Source: Artemisia argyi
Lineage: Eukaryota > Streptophyta > Magnoliopsida > Asterales > Asteraceae
Reading direction: 5' to 3'
Length of the DNA: 64,000 nucleotides
NCBI GenBank assembly: GCA_030686995.1
Contig: CM060702.1
Location: 67,458,440-67,522,439 of the forward strand
Made by a program: the position numbers and the translations under genes. Positions 11,499-23,061 of the stretch are shown here, one piece after another. A model generated the notes under the pieces. The model searched no databases. It was not told the origin of the DNA and worked only from the letters and a program-made list of their open reading frames with translations. The stretch's first letter is position 1, and every line of letters begins with the position of its first letter.

Positions 11499-11523
11499 AC
11501 CCGTGCGATGCACGGGCTGCTGG
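11499..11523 (+). mobile_element. Helitron-type 3' terminus
   Basis: The perfect palindromic stem CCCGTGCGATGCACGGG is followed closely by CTGG and then T, matching hairpin plus CTRR. A degenerate relative (TACCCGTGCGATGCAC) lies at about 11786. The body and 5' end of this element were not found. Confidence 0.4.
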
Positions 11524-12474
11524 TTGAATAATTATGTATTTTTTTCGTAATGTTGGTGCAAACGCAACATATGACGGTTGATTGTTATTGATTATTTATT
11601 TAAGTGTGCAGTAAAATTTTAATTATAAATGGGAATAAGTTACATAAAAATTTTTTTTGCCTATCGGAACAAAATCATGTATGACTTAACACATATTATA
11701 TCCCGTACATGGAAGCAAAACATTGTTTGTGACTATAAAAGTTGGTCCAATGTAACTATGTGTAGCATGAGACAATTATAGCTTACCCGTGCGATGCACA
11801 AATGTTGTATTTAATTGTTCATCACGTAATGTCTAACTGTCATCCCTACATATACTTTTTTAAATCAATTGTTGTTTATCATAGAATCAGTCCTCACTCG
11901 GTTTGCAAAGTGGATATCTCTCTTTTTCTGGTGGAAATACCAAATGAAATTTCATGCTAATTATAAGTTGCACTGTGACATATGAGAATGAACTGATAAA
12001 TCCTTATGATTTTAATTATATGTTGACCCGTGTGGTCATAATCAGTATCATGTTGACCCGTGTGATCATATTCAATATCATGTTAAGTTATTTTATTGAG
12101 ATTCATATGTAATCAAGTTGTTATTCAAATTACTTTGTTTTTTAGTTTCTACTTTTCTCATACCTACCAAATTCAAATTTGCTTGTTGAATGGTCCCCAA
12201 AACCAACTTCAAGCTAAAACAAAACATGCTAAGTTCAAAAGTGGAGTATTAATTTCAGTTAGTACATGTAAGCTTTTAGGGATTTTTTGCGTATGAGATC
12301 AATTAGGGAGAAAGGAACATGTGAACAAATTTGGTAAACGTACATTGTTAGAAACTTAAATTATAGACCTGTGTTACATTACCCAACTTGTAATAATATA
12401 CTATCATTAATTGTCATATTTTATAGTTTGGGCACTTCTAATTATATCAACGTTTGACAAAAGATAACGGAAAT
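11524..12474. other. Unassigned AT-rich stretch
   Basis: Holds a short tandem repeat (ATCATGTTGACCCGTGTG-like, about 12022 and 12052) and no supported gene. The 12096-12296 open frame lacks any recognisable feature. Confidence 0.4.
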
Positions 12475-12477
12475 GTT

Positions 12478-12606
12478 TGTGTTCCAATGGTACCTCATGG
12501 TGTGTGCGAAGCTCTCTAAACAAATGGTTATGGGTTCAAGTCATGCGAGCTATATTTGTAATGCTAGTATTAGGAGATAGCTAAAATTGTCATTTTTAAA
12601 AAAAAA
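12478..12606 (+). mobile_element. Possible tRNA-derived SINE
   Basis: GGGTTCAAGTC at about 12533 resembles a pol III B box, and the upstream CCAATGGTACCTCATGG could be an A box about 40 bp earlier. A short A-rich tail follows at 12597-12606. No clear target duplication was found, so the call is weak. Confidence 0.3.
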
Positions 12607-13169
12607 TAGCAACAAATTTGATCATTTGATATCATATGGTAAAATCAAGCAAGTACATGAAGAGGGGAATGAGACGGAGAATCGTGAATATGAGAAGAAA
12701 AAGATAGGTCAATTACAAAAAAGACTTGCTAATGCGCTTGCATTCCCTCATCATCGTGAATTGGAACTTTATTTTATCCATTAATTTTGTATTAACTTTT
12801 TTATGATCCCAACATCTTATATAAAATGTCAACCTTGATTGTGCATATATTTTTTCCTAAAACTCGGCTACTAATTGAAACTCATAACCGAAACTAAATA
12901 TCATTCAACACAAATCATTAAACGTCATTACTACCTGCCTAAATTAGACCCCGCTCCTCTCCTAAACATTCGGATAAAAACAGGCGATCATTGATCCTAC
13001 CCTTTATTCCTTCTCATACGATCATTGATCCTCCCTCCTAAACTTGTTTCTCACACCACACCAAAAATTAGATCTAATCTCAGCTTAATCACAAATCCAT
13101 CTTATCCTTCTTCTAAATCTGTTACAAACCCACTTTAATCGAGCAACAAACAAAAACATCACATCCATA

Positions 13170-13995
13170 CCCTAAACCGTTTCTTCAGTAGATGCTTAAT
13201 CCGAATCAAGAAAGCTTGTTAATGGCTTCAACATCCTTTGGAGGGTCTCGGGTAGGGTCGACTTTTATACTATTTTATGTTCATGTCTAACCCGAAAGAA
13301 AGAAAGGATGAAAAAACATTGTTTTTGTTCTTTCTTTGAATTTTTCGGATATTAATTGAGGCTTTGCTTCAAAAATAGATCGATGAAGAATTAGTTTTTC
13401 GTGATAAGATCTTTAATGTTCCTTTGAAGGAGGGTGATGGAGTCAATTGTTGTGATGAGAGTTAGGGAGTGACATGAGGATATTGTGAGATTCGGTTTCA
13501 TTATCTGCTATTTATAAGGTTTTTTTTTTTCCTTCAAACTCTTTATATTCTTTTTTTTGTTGTAATTGCTACAACCTTTCATATTTGTAACTGTTTGGAG
13601 GATAACCCTTAAATGCCTGAAACTCCAGCAACTGTACATATTCGTCTTCCTCTTTAAGACTCATTCAAGATGAGTTTAAAGTGATTCATATAATTAAGAT
13701 GTTGCTTAAACTACCTTGTACCGTACTACCTTTTTTGCACAATACACTTCCAAATTAAATTATTCATCTTCCTGGTAACCGAACCATTTCATATCATTAC
13801 TTCTTGCAATTACTTAAGGTTGCAAAACTGCAGCCCTTTCATGTTCTATAACCGAGGATGCATTGAAGGGTGCAGATGTAAATTGTGGAATTCATATAAT
13901 TAAGACGTTGCTTAAACTACATTGTACCGTACTACCTTTTTTGCACAATACACTTCCACATTAAATTAAGGGGTATAAGATTTATATAGTATAGA
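13170..13995 (-). mobile_element. Helitron-like element, copy A
   Basis: On the minus strand the unit begins TCTATACTATATAAA at 13995, the kind of 5' end seen in small plant Helitrons (Basho/ATREP type). About 250 bp next to that end match copy B at 15690-15928 almost base for base, and weaker similarity (GGGTCTCGGGT, GAAAGAAA..ATGAA blocks) extends about 800 bp. No 3' hairpin with CTRR was located. Non-coding. Confidence 0.4.
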
Positions 13996-14432
13996 TAGAT
14001 GTGTTGTAAAGTAACATTATGACGCACTCGTCTTACATTAAAATGGTTGAACAATGAATGATGCAACCACCCCATTTCTATAAATAGAAACTTAAACCAT
14101 GTCGAAAAATAAATGATGAAACTACACTTTTATAAATAGAAACTTGGACCATGTTCAAAGATTCACATTGACTGGCTTTCAAAGAGGCGTCCAAAGAACC
14201 ACATGCATACGTAACAAAATTAAGCACTTTTTTTTTGCTCTATTTTAATTGCTCTAATTTTTGCACTTTTCAAAAATCTTTTATTAAATATAAGAGATAT
14301 AAATATCTACTGCCAAATCAAAACACTTCTAATTATAATAAAAAACCAAATAAAATAAAAATACGACATTTGATATAAATTTATTTTGGGATGAGCGAGT
14401 ATCATGTCCAAAGATAGTGAATGCATTACTAA

Positions 14433-14893
14433 GGGCCCGTTTGGTTTGTAGATGGGTTTAGGATTTAGATTTGGATTTGGATTTAAATTTGGATTTAGAT
14501 TGGATTTGGATTTGAAAGGTGTTAAAAGTTGTTTGTTTTGTATGTTAGTATATAAAATGGGGTTAGGATTTATATTTATTTTAATATTAAAAAAATTAAT
14601 GAGCCATTGAAAATACATATTTATGTGGATATGTTGAAAGAAGAAAAAAGAAAAAGAAAGATGTCAAGTACATTGTCAGTAGTACAACCAATTGAAACAA
14701 AAAAAAAATGAAAGAGAAAGATGCCAACAGTACTTTTGTCAGAAAACCAGGCCTCCCCCACCCCCACCGGATTTGAGTATTCCTCTATTATTGGGTTGAC
14801 TTCCATCTTTGAACCCCTTAAATTTAAACCAAACAACAAAAGTTAACCATGATCCCCTAACCCAATCCCTATCCCCACCAACCAAACTGCACC
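14433..14893. mobile_element. Tourist-like MITE (PIF/Harbinger type)
   Basis: Ends GGGCCCGTTTGGTTTG and CAACCAAACTGCACC form a terminal inverted repeat, flanked on both sides by TAA (14430-14432, 14894-14896), a TWA target duplication. An internal run of GGATTTAGATTT-type repeats lies near the left end. The 14307-14618 minus-strand frame is a by-product of that repeat. Confidence 0.65.
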
Positions 14894-15139
14894 TAAGTTA
14901 CTAACGTGTTGGACAATGTAGTAAATACACAATACCCGGTCCAACCCAATACACTTTATACAGCTGGTTGTCAAAGTGTTAACCCTAAACACATTATCAC
15001 AGACATAACACCCCTATCCACCCTTTTTCCTCTCAGAGTAATCTCACCAACAAAACGAATAACAAACTCCATCATAATCCTTATAACCGACCCTTTAATC
15101 ATCTTAGTTCCTTCATAGAGTTGATTCAATCATACGCGT

Positions 15140-15928
15140 ACTATAAACCGCTTTGTCTTTGGCTTTTTTGTTCAAATCTTATTAAGACAGAAGTCTCTTG
15201 GCTTCAAGATCTCATTCAAAGGTCTCGGGTTGGATAATTTGGTATTTTCGTTTTGTTTTTGGTCATGAACGAACCAAAGAAATGATGAAACCGATTGGTT
15301 TTGGTCTTTCTTTATACGAAGTATTTCAAATATTAACACGAAGTTATTGATCTACGATGATAAGGTAGGTGATTGTTTGTTTTGGTTGATGGTCGAGACT
15401 TGTCGGTTTTTTTCCCTGGGTATAAAAAAGAAAAAGCTTTGCTTTTGATAGATCTATGATGATTTTTCTTGATATTTTTGTTGTTAAACGATAAATCTTT
15501 GGATTATCGAAAGAGAAAACTGAGATCTTTTATTGCTTTCGTGTAAGAGGAAATTACAAAGCCGAATACAATATGTTCGAATATGAGGTGTGGGTTTGTG
15601 ATGAGATTGGTGCCCAAAAAATGATGTGGTTGTCTATTTATAATGATTTATTTGATTGGAAAAATCACGCATCTAATGCATCTAACACTTCATATTCATC
15701 TTCCTGGTAACCTAACCATTTCATATCATTACTTATTGCAATTACTTAAGGTTGCAAAACTGCAGCCCTTTCATGTTCTATAACCGAGGATGCATTGAAG
15801 GATGCAGATGTAAATTGTGGAATTCATATAATTAAGATGTTGCTTAAACTAACTTGTACCGTACTACCTTTTTTTGTACAATACAATTCCACATTAAATT
15901 AAGGGGTATAAGATTTATATAGAATAGA
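15140..15928 (-). mobile_element. Helitron-like element, copy B
   Basis: Direct-orientation relative of copy A, about 1.93 kb away. It begins TCTATTCTATATAAA on the minus strand at 15928 and shares the block CAATTACTTAAGGTTGCAAA and the GTACCGTACTACCTTTTTT region with copy A. Non-coding. Confidence 0.4.
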
Positions 15929-17514
15929 AATAGATGTATGGCATAAACAAAAAGGAGGGAAACTTCATGGTGATCTAATTAATATTTAACTCGTATGTGT
16001 GAACCAAGCTAATCTCGATGTTACTTTGAAGGGAAAAATGTGAAGGATCAAAATTGTAGATTAGAAACTTATTAACTTCCAAAGTTAGTTAAGTTAGTTA
16101 TGTTAAAAGTCAACTAGTAATTTCTGTAAATTAGGAAAGGGTGCATCGATTTAGCATGCCTTTTAGTGAAGGGTTGTGTCGCTTGGACCACACCCATTCA
16201 AACTGATACAATGGTTGGAACACAACCATTCGGATCATATAAATACTTATGAACTTGTATCATTACAATGGTTAGAAGAAATAAAAAGTTATCTAGTTTT
16301 ATTACTTGCAAATCAGATTTCTACTCATTTACATACACGCTGGGACAATAGTATGGTTCCATTACCTGGCCACTTTCCTCTCTTTTTTGCCATACTTTGT
16401 GCTCAGATGCCTACATATATCAACAGGGAAATAATGCTTAATGAGTACCATGAAATGTAACATACACGTACGAAGATTTACGTAACCACAAAAACATTAG
16501 CATAAAATGATGATGAAAGTGTCAACACAAATATGAACTGACCCGAATATTTTCTCTTACAGATTCATTTGTTGCGTCCAATTGTGTGGCTGCATGAAAC
16601 CCAAAATAAAATAATTATTTTAATAAAGATAAATAAAGATATTTTAACAAGTTCATATGTTGATCCCATAACAAAAAACTTTCTGAGGTTTATTTTTGCC
16701 TACTAAAAAAGGTTTATCCATTAACAGTGTAAAGTGGGCCTTACGAGTTTTGATTGCGGATTTTGGAATCATACTTACGGGTTTTAGTTCCAGTGGTTGC
16801 GAGTTTTGCATTTCATTGGGTTACGAATTGTAAAACACCACAAATGTAAAAGACCAAACCAAATACCCGCGATGGCTGCATTCCTAATCCAAGTGAGATT
16901 GCCACGCCAAGATACCGGTATCGGCAAATTATGTCCATGGAACACTTATCATGTACCCTATATCGATAAGGTTTTCATGATAACTCCAAACTGAAGCTGT
17001 TACGATGTCATTCCTTTCTTTAACTGTTCCTTTGCCTGGTTTATAGCATTATTCAGAATTCCTGTTCTAAGGGAAATCCGGAAAACACAATCTTCTTGTG
17101 CTCAATCATCCCCTGGTCCTCCTTCACATTAACTTATGAGCATTTTGAGGTCGGAATACGTTTCTAGTTGCATGATTGCATTGATATTGTGCTATGAGTG
17201 TGTTTGAATATTGGCCATAGAACAGCCTTTTAGTTGGTCGACGTTAGTAAGTTTCTATTTATAGTCTTCAACTAGGGGGATCCCGAGTTTCCAAAATCTA
17301 TACTAGTTTACCCAGTAATGTTATGGATGCAATGCATAGGCCATCATTCTATGATCCATTCTTTAGGTAAGAGGAAATGAGTTGAATTAGTTTTTAGTAA
17401 GAGCAGCTTCCATTGGTGATGTACAGGATCACTTCATTATAAATATATGGATTCACCCGGGATTAACTTTGACATTTTCTGCATAAGTAAATGCATCTTT
17501 TATGTTATTAAACA
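15929..17514. other. Unassigned stretch left of the copia element
   Basis: Open frames at 16176-16460 and 16797-16994 have no recognisable domain, codon pattern or splice context. I see no gene here. Confidence 0.45.
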
Positions 17515-17842
17515 TGTTGTCCCAAATGTCTCTGGATCGATTTATGAATTGCAAAGTAACATGAATAAGTAAATCTAAATTTCATTAACCATTGTAAAGT
17601 TACATGTAATTACATATATATAAGGTTTCAACCATTGTGTTGAACCATTGTGACTTTTCATAGAATGGTTGTGACCATTCGATCTAGCCCTAACCATTGT
17701 GACCATTCGGTTTGGCCTTAGTCCAACCAAATTAACTATAAGTTAGTTATTAAGTTTCTACTTAACATAATTGGTCCTTCTAACTTCTAACTAACTAAAC
17801 ATTAATACTAATATGCAATGAAGAAGATTATATTGGGTCACA
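17515..17842 (-). repeat. 3' LTR of the copia element
   Basis: Left copy, last in the element's orientation. It holds several copies of an ACCATTGTGACCATTCG-like word and a TTATATATATGTAA TATA-like stretch on the element's strand. Confidence 0.93.
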
Positions 17843-17853
17843 TTCTCCTCCTT
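17843..17853 (-). other. Polypurine tract of the copia element
   Basis: On the minus strand AAGGAGGAGAA directly precedes the 3' LTR, in the position where plus-strand DNA synthesis is primed. It overlaps the stop codon that would end the full-length frame (17852-17854). Confidence 0.75.
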
Positions 17854-18007
17854 AATCTTCATCGTTGCTTCTTGTTAAATCTTGAACTCCGAGCATCTGT
17901 CGCATTGTCATGAACTTCAATCTTGGTAGAGCCTTTGTTAGTATATCTGCTCTTTGTAGTTCTCCTCTGACATGTTCTATGTTGATGTGTCCATTCTCTA
18001 CGCATTC

Positions 18008-21000
18008 TCAAATGAAATGGTATCGAATGTCGATGTGTTTACTTCTTCCATGAAATACTGGGTTCTTCACTAATGCTATTGCTGAAACGTTATCGATCTT
18101 CAACGTTATCTTTTGTTCTTCATTTCCAGTTAATTCACTGAGTAATCTTTTCAACCATAGTGCTTGACATGCTGCTGCTGTAGCCGCCATAAATTCTGAT
18201 TCACATGATGATAGTGCCACTGTCGGTTGTTTCTGAGTGCTCCATGTAATGGGTGACTCTCCAAAATAAAATACTACGCCTGTAGTTCCTTTTCCTTGAT
18301 CAGTGTTGATTCCATAGCTACTATCACTATATCCTGTAATCTTGCAGCCGCCTTCTTTCTTGTAAATTATGCCATGCTCTCTTGTTCCTTTGATGTATCG
18401 GATTACTTGCTTTACTGCTTTCAGGTGATGGTCTTTTGGTTCTTGCATCCATCTGCTGAGTAGTCCGACTGAATAACTAAGATCTGGTCTTGTATGTAGT
18501 AAGTACCTGAGACTTCCAATTAAGCTTCTGTAATAAGTTGCGTCAACTGATTCTCCATCTTCCGCCTTGACCAACTTAGTACCGGGATCCATTGGTATCT
18601 TCGTATCATTACTATCTTCCATGTTTGTTTCCTTCAAGATCTTGTTAATATAACCTGTTTGCTTGATTGTAATTTCTCCTCCTGTCTGTGTAACTTCTAT
18701 CCCAAGGTAATAAGCTAACAATCCTAAGTCGCTCATTTCAAATTTTTCTTCCATCTGGGATTTAAATAATTCTACTTCTTTCTTTGGAGTGCCCGTAATT
18801 ATTAAATCATCTACATAAACTCCAACGATAATTGTTGAGTTCTTGGTTCTCCTTGTATATACTGCTTGTTCGAGGTTACACTTCTTGAAATCTAATGACT
18901 TTAAGGTTTGATCAAGCTTCACATTCCAAGCTCTCGGTGCTTGTCTTAATCCATATAAAGCTTTAATAAGCTTGTACACTTTTCCTGATTCTCCTGGTTG
19001 TACGAATCCTTCTGGTTGTGTAACGTAGACTTCTTCCTTTAAATCACCATGTAGAAATGCTGATTTTACGTCTAAGTGATGAACTTGCCAACTGTGATAT
19101 GCTGCCAACGCTAATATTAAACGAACTGTTTCTATCCTAGCAACTGGGGCAAATACTTCATCGAAGTCTATTCCTTGTTCTTGTACGTATCCTTTTGCTA
19201 CTAACCGTGCTTTGTATTTGATAATATTTCCATGTGCATCTCTTTTGGTTTTAAATACCCATTTGAGTCCAATTGCCTTTTGATTTTCTGGCAATGTAGT
19301 AAGAATCCATGTGTTGTTCTTGTTTATTGAATCCAATTCAATCTTCATGGCCTCAATCCATTTATGATCTTTTGATGCTTCCTTGTAGTTACGAGGTTCT
19401 TCTTCTATGAAGAGTAAACTAGGTGCTTCAACGACACTAGCTTTTTCGTAGATTGCTTTCAAATCCTTTAATCCTCTAACTGGTGTATGATCAATTCTTC
19501 CAGAGCTTCCTAACGAGCTTCTAAGTGAACTAATAGTAGTTTCTATTTCACTTTCTGAGTTAGGTTCGTAACTATATGTTGGTGGTGTGAATGGTGAGTT
19601 TGGTTCTGTGGGGGAGTTTGGTTCTGATGTTGGATCTGGTAACGGATCCGGTATTGGAACTACATCGTCATCGCTTCCTATGTTGACAGGTATTTGGTTT
19701 GCATTGTCAACTTCCTCTACTACAAAACTAGTCCAAGATGTGTCTTGTGTACTTGTATCCTCTCCATTCTTTTCCCAATTCCACGGTTTAGTTTCCATAA
19801 ATTTAACATCTCTACTAACATATTTCTTCTTGGCTATTGGATCATATAACCTACATGCTTTTGATCCTTCCTCTACTCCTAAATAGATCATTGGTATGCT
19901 TCTATCATCCAGCTTCTTTAAATGAGGTGTTGTTATCTTAGCATAAGCTGTGCATCCAAATATCCTTAGGTTTTCTAGGTTTGGTTTCCTACTGTAGAGT
20001 GCCTCATATGGAGTTTTATCTACTAGGGCTCTTGTAGGTACCCTATTTAGTATGTAAATAGCGTGTTTCACTGCTTCCGCCCAAAAAGTTAAAGGTAACT
20101 TCATGGCTTTCATCATACTTCTAGTGGTTGATAACACTGTCCTATTTCTTCTCTCCACTACTCCATTCTGTTGTGGTGAGTATGGTGCTGTCAATTGTCT
20201 AGCTATCCCATTATCCTTACAGTATTGTGTGAATTCATTTGATGTAAATTCACCACCTCTATCTGTTCTAAACATCCTTATTTTCAATCTCAATTCCATT
20301 TCTACCTTATGCTTAAATTCCTTGAATGTACTAAAGGCTTGGTCTTTTGAAGTAAGAAAGTAAGCCCACATAAAACGTGTACAATCGTCTACTAACAAGA
20401 ATATAAGTTTCTTGCCTGAGTGTGTTGCTGGACTTATAGGACCGCAAAGGTCTCCATATATTAAATCCAACGGGTTCTCTGATCTGAATTTAGCTTGGTT
20501 TGGAAATGGTGTTCTACTATGCTTTCCCAATAAACATGCATCGCAAATCTGTCCTACATGATTTATTCTAGGTAATCCATCTACTAGACCCTTTCTAGTC
20601 ATCTTGTTGATATCGTCAAAGTTTAGATGACCTAATCTAGCATGCCATAACCATGCTTGGTTATCTATATTTGCTAATAGACATATAGGTGAGTCTATTC
20701 GTAGTTTAATACTGTAAAGTCTGTTCTTAGATCTTTCTACTTTCATCAACAACCTTCTGCTCTTGTCATACAAAGTCAATTTATTCCCGTCCATTATAAC
20801 TCTACAACCTATTTCTGTAAGTTGTCCTAGACTTAGTATGTTGCTCTTAAGGTTCGGTATATAATACACATCCGTTACTACCTTTTGTTCTTGGTTTATA
20901 CAACCTAATAATATAGAGCCTTTTCCCTTTATTTCTACATATGACCCATCTCCAAAACGTACTCGTCCTGTTATCTTTTCATCTATATCCTTAAAATGAG

Positions 21001-22087
21001 TTTTGGTTCCTGTCATATGGTTACTCGCACCGTTATCTAAATACCATACGCTTTCATCCTTTGAAGCATATTTTCCTGGTTGAATTTGGCCTTCATTCAA
21101 CAGCACTTCTTCATATTTGGTTTCATGTACGGTCATTAATAGTGATGGTTCTTCATCTTCTAAGATAAGGTTTGAATGTTCCTGAGCTGTTGTGTTTGAT
21201 CTACATTTGTTCATGAAATGTCCAAGTTTATTGCACTTGTAACATCTTACGGTACTCAAATCCTTCTTATTTGTATTCTTATTTGGGTTTCCCTTATAGT
21301 TTGAGTTTCCTTCATGTGAGTTATTTCTATGTCTGTTTTTTCGCCAGTTTTTCTTTGAATAATTTTGTCTACCTCCGCGTTTAATAAATTTCTTTCCTCT
21401 ATCTGAGTGTTCACCCTGTGTGAATAGTAAATTATCCTGGCTTTCAACTTGATTTCCCTTACGGAGTTTTATTCTTTCCTCAAATGCCTTGAGTTTTCCA
21501 GTGATCTCATCTAGGGTAATATCATCTAGATCACTAGTCTGTTCTATGGATGCTACTATCTGAATGAATCTATCTGGTGTGGAGTCTAATAGTTTTCTAA
21601 CTACGAGTGATTCATCCAATGTTTTGCCTAGTTCTTTTGCCTTAGTAACATAACCGTTTAACTTATCTGAAAATGCATCCACGGTTTCATCATCCTTCAT
21701 CTGAAGGGCATTAAATCCTATCATTAATGATTGCAACTTTGCTTGTTGCACTTTCTCTTCTCCTACGTGTCTCTTTTTTAGTGAATCCCATAATTCTTTT
21801 GCCTTTTTACAACTTGCTACTTGTAAAATTACATCTTCTGATAACGCTTGATATAGAAGGGCAATAGTTGACTTATCCTTCTTATCATCTATTTCTACGC
21901 CTGCCTTAGGTTCTATTGTATCCCATAAACCATGTGCTTCTAATATAACTTTAATTTGTATAGCCCATACCGTATAATTTGTGTTTTTCAACTTAGGGCA
22001 TTGGTATTGTGCAATAGGTGTTATGGGTTTTAATGTAGTTGTTGCGTTTGTGTCATCGCCCATATTGAAAGTGTTAATGATCTTCAC
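18008..22087 (-). CDS. Gag-Pol polyprotein of the copia element, C-terminally truncated
   Basis: 1359 codons. Order seen: Gag (about 20-230), zinc knuckle CX2CX4HX4C (about 282-295), aspartic protease with DNGAS at 351, GAG-pre-integrase LWHARLGH (about 480), integrase core with D...D...E (about 546, 609, 645; RTDRGGEF and NGVVERRN), low-complexity Pro/Ser linker (about 800-860), reverse transcriptase with YVDD (about 1091-1094), and RNase H ending at HIDIRYHFI. The integrase-before-RT order marks Ty1/copia. The frame stops at TGA (18008-18010), but the same frame stays open for 51 more codons to TAA at 17852-17854, so the RNase H tail is cut by one nonsense change. The usual codon there would be Arg (CGA), consistent with a C-to-T transition. 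Met at residue 9 is an equally likely start. Confidence 0.93.
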   Translation of the reverse strand: MKIINTFNMGDDTNATTTLKPITPIAQYQCPKLKNTNYTVWAIQIKVILEAHGLWDTIEPKAGVEIDDKKDKSTIALLYQALSEDVILQVASCKKAKELWDSLKKRHVGEEKVQQAKLQSLMIGFNALQMKDDETVDAFSDKLNGYVTKAKELGKTLDESLVVRKLLDSTPDRFIQIVASIEQTSDLDDITLDEITGKLKAFEERIKLRKGNQVESQDNLLFTQGEHSDRGKKFIKRGGRQNYSKKNWRKNRHRNNSHEGNSNYKGNPNKNTNKKDLSTVRCYKCNKLGHFMNKCRSNTTAQEHSNLILEDEEPSLLMTVHETKYEEVLLNEGQIQPGKYASKDESVWYLDNGASNHMTGTKTHFKDIDEKITGRVRFGDGSYVEIKGKGSILLGCINQEQKVVTDVYYIPNLKSNILSLGQLTEIGCRVIMDGNKLTLYDKSRRLLMKVERSKNRLYSIKLRIDSPICLLANIDNQAWLWHARLGHLNFDDINKMTRKGLVDGLPRINHVGQICDACLLGKHSRTPFPNQAKFRSENPLDLIYGDLCGPISPATHSGKKLIFLLVDDCTRFMWAYFLTSKDQAFSTFKEFKHKVEMELRLKIRMFRTDRGGEFTSNEFTQYCKDNGIARQLTAPYSPQQNGVVERRNRTVLSTTRSMMKAMKLPLTFWAEAVKHAIYILNRVPTRALVDKTPYEALYSRKPNLENLRIFGCTAYAKITTPHLKKLDDRSIPMIYLGVEEGSKACRLYDPIAKKKYVSRDVKFMETKPWNWEKNGEDTSTQDTSWTSFVVEEVDNANQIPVNIGSDDDVVPIPDPLPDPTSEPNSPTEPNSPFTPPTYSYEPNSESEIETTISSLRSSLGSSGRIDHTPVRGLKDLKAIYEKASVVEAPSLLFIEEEPRNYKEASKDHKWIEAMKIELDSINKNNTWILTTLPENQKAIGLKWVFKTKRDAHGNIIKYKARLVAKGYVQEQGIDFDEVFAPVARIETVRLILALAAYHSWQVHHLDVKSAFLHGDLKEEVYVTQPEGFVQPGESGKVYKLIKALYGLRQAPRAWNVKLDQTLKSLDFKKCNLEQAVYTRRTKNSTIIVGVYVDDLIITGTPKKEVELFKSQMEEKFEMSDLGLLAYYLGIEVTQTGGEITIKQTGYINKILKETNMEDSNDTKIPMDPGTKLVKAEDGESVDATYYRSLIGSLRYLLHTRPDLSYSVGLLSRWMQEPKDHHLKAVKQVIRYIKGTREHGIIYKKEGGCKITGYSDSSYGINTDQGKGTTGVVFYFGESPITWSTQKQPTVALSSCESEFMAATAAACQALWLKRLLSELTGNEEQKITLKIDNVSAIALVKNPVFHGRSKHIDIRYHFI

Positions 22088-23047
22088 TTTCTAATCCAAT
22101 GAGAATTTCTAACCTTTTGTGGTATACTTAATACTACGGGAACAATAATAGTTTTCGGAAATCCTAGTAATAATACGAGTATCTATAATATGAAATGTAA
22201 CGAAATTCAAAAGGTTTGAATTTTGTTTTGTGACCTCGTTGTGATAATTCACGGATTTGAATTTCCTTGTGTGTTCCCTTGTTTTTTTTTTTGCTTCGTT
22301 GTCTTTGGTTCAATTCGACTTTGATCTCCAACCCAAAATAATTCGGACTGAATTTTTTCTTTTCCTTCTTGTCTTCTGCTTCGGACCAGAAATAACAACC
22401 AAGTTTCTGTCTTTTTCTTTGTGTCGAATTGGTGCTGTCGAACCAAAAAGTTTCCAGAAGTTCGATTAGATCAACGAAAACAAACACCACTTTACACGTT
22501 CTATGTTACCACGTCTTGGTAACTCTTGAAACAAATCAATCTCTTTGCTTGTTCCTTTTTCTTCTTTGCAGCGAAAAAACAAAACAAAGTTTCTGGTTTT
22601 TCTGTTTTGTTGCTGCGTACGTTGTTGTTGTTGTTGTGTTAAACTCGACACAACAAAAGTCTCCACACACTTATCTCCAATATCTTCAATTCCTACGTAT
22701 ACGTTTTCTTTTACAACAACGTTTTTGCTTTGTGTTAATCTCCAACTAGTTGTCTCTTGTTCTACACAAAGTCTCCTCTTTTCTTCCTCGACACCAATAC
22801 GCTTGATGTTGGCGTTTGCAATTCCTTACGTAAACTAGATCGTGCACTATCTTTTCTACGCGTTTCTTATTCAATTTTCTTATGTTTTCTTTGGAAGAAT
22901 AGAAAGAAAACAGATTTGTCTCTCTCGCTCAAGAAGAAAGTCGAGTTGTCCTTCTCCTTTTCCTGCGTTTTTGCTTGGCTTCGGTTTCTGAATATATGTG
23001 ATAATGTTTGCAGAATTTCTGTTTTTGTTTCGGTGTATTGAATCCTT

Positions 23048-23059
23048 GCTCTGATACCA
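23048..23059 (-). other. tRNA-iMet primer-binding site of the copia element
   Basis: On the minus strand TGGTATCAGAGC lies two bases inside the 5' LTR. It matches the classic plant copia primer site complementary to the 3' end of initiator tRNA-Met. Confidence 0.9.
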
Positions 23060-23061
23060 AT

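Noticed and set aside
12022..12075. ACCCGTGTG(G/A)TCAT repeat as another Helitron end
   Set aside because: It lacks the inverted stem and a CTRR end; it is only a short tandem repeat.
16176..16994. Two plus-strand open frames (94 and 65 codons) as a small gene
   Set aside because: No domain, biased composition or plausible joining of exons; stops and AT content fit random sequence.
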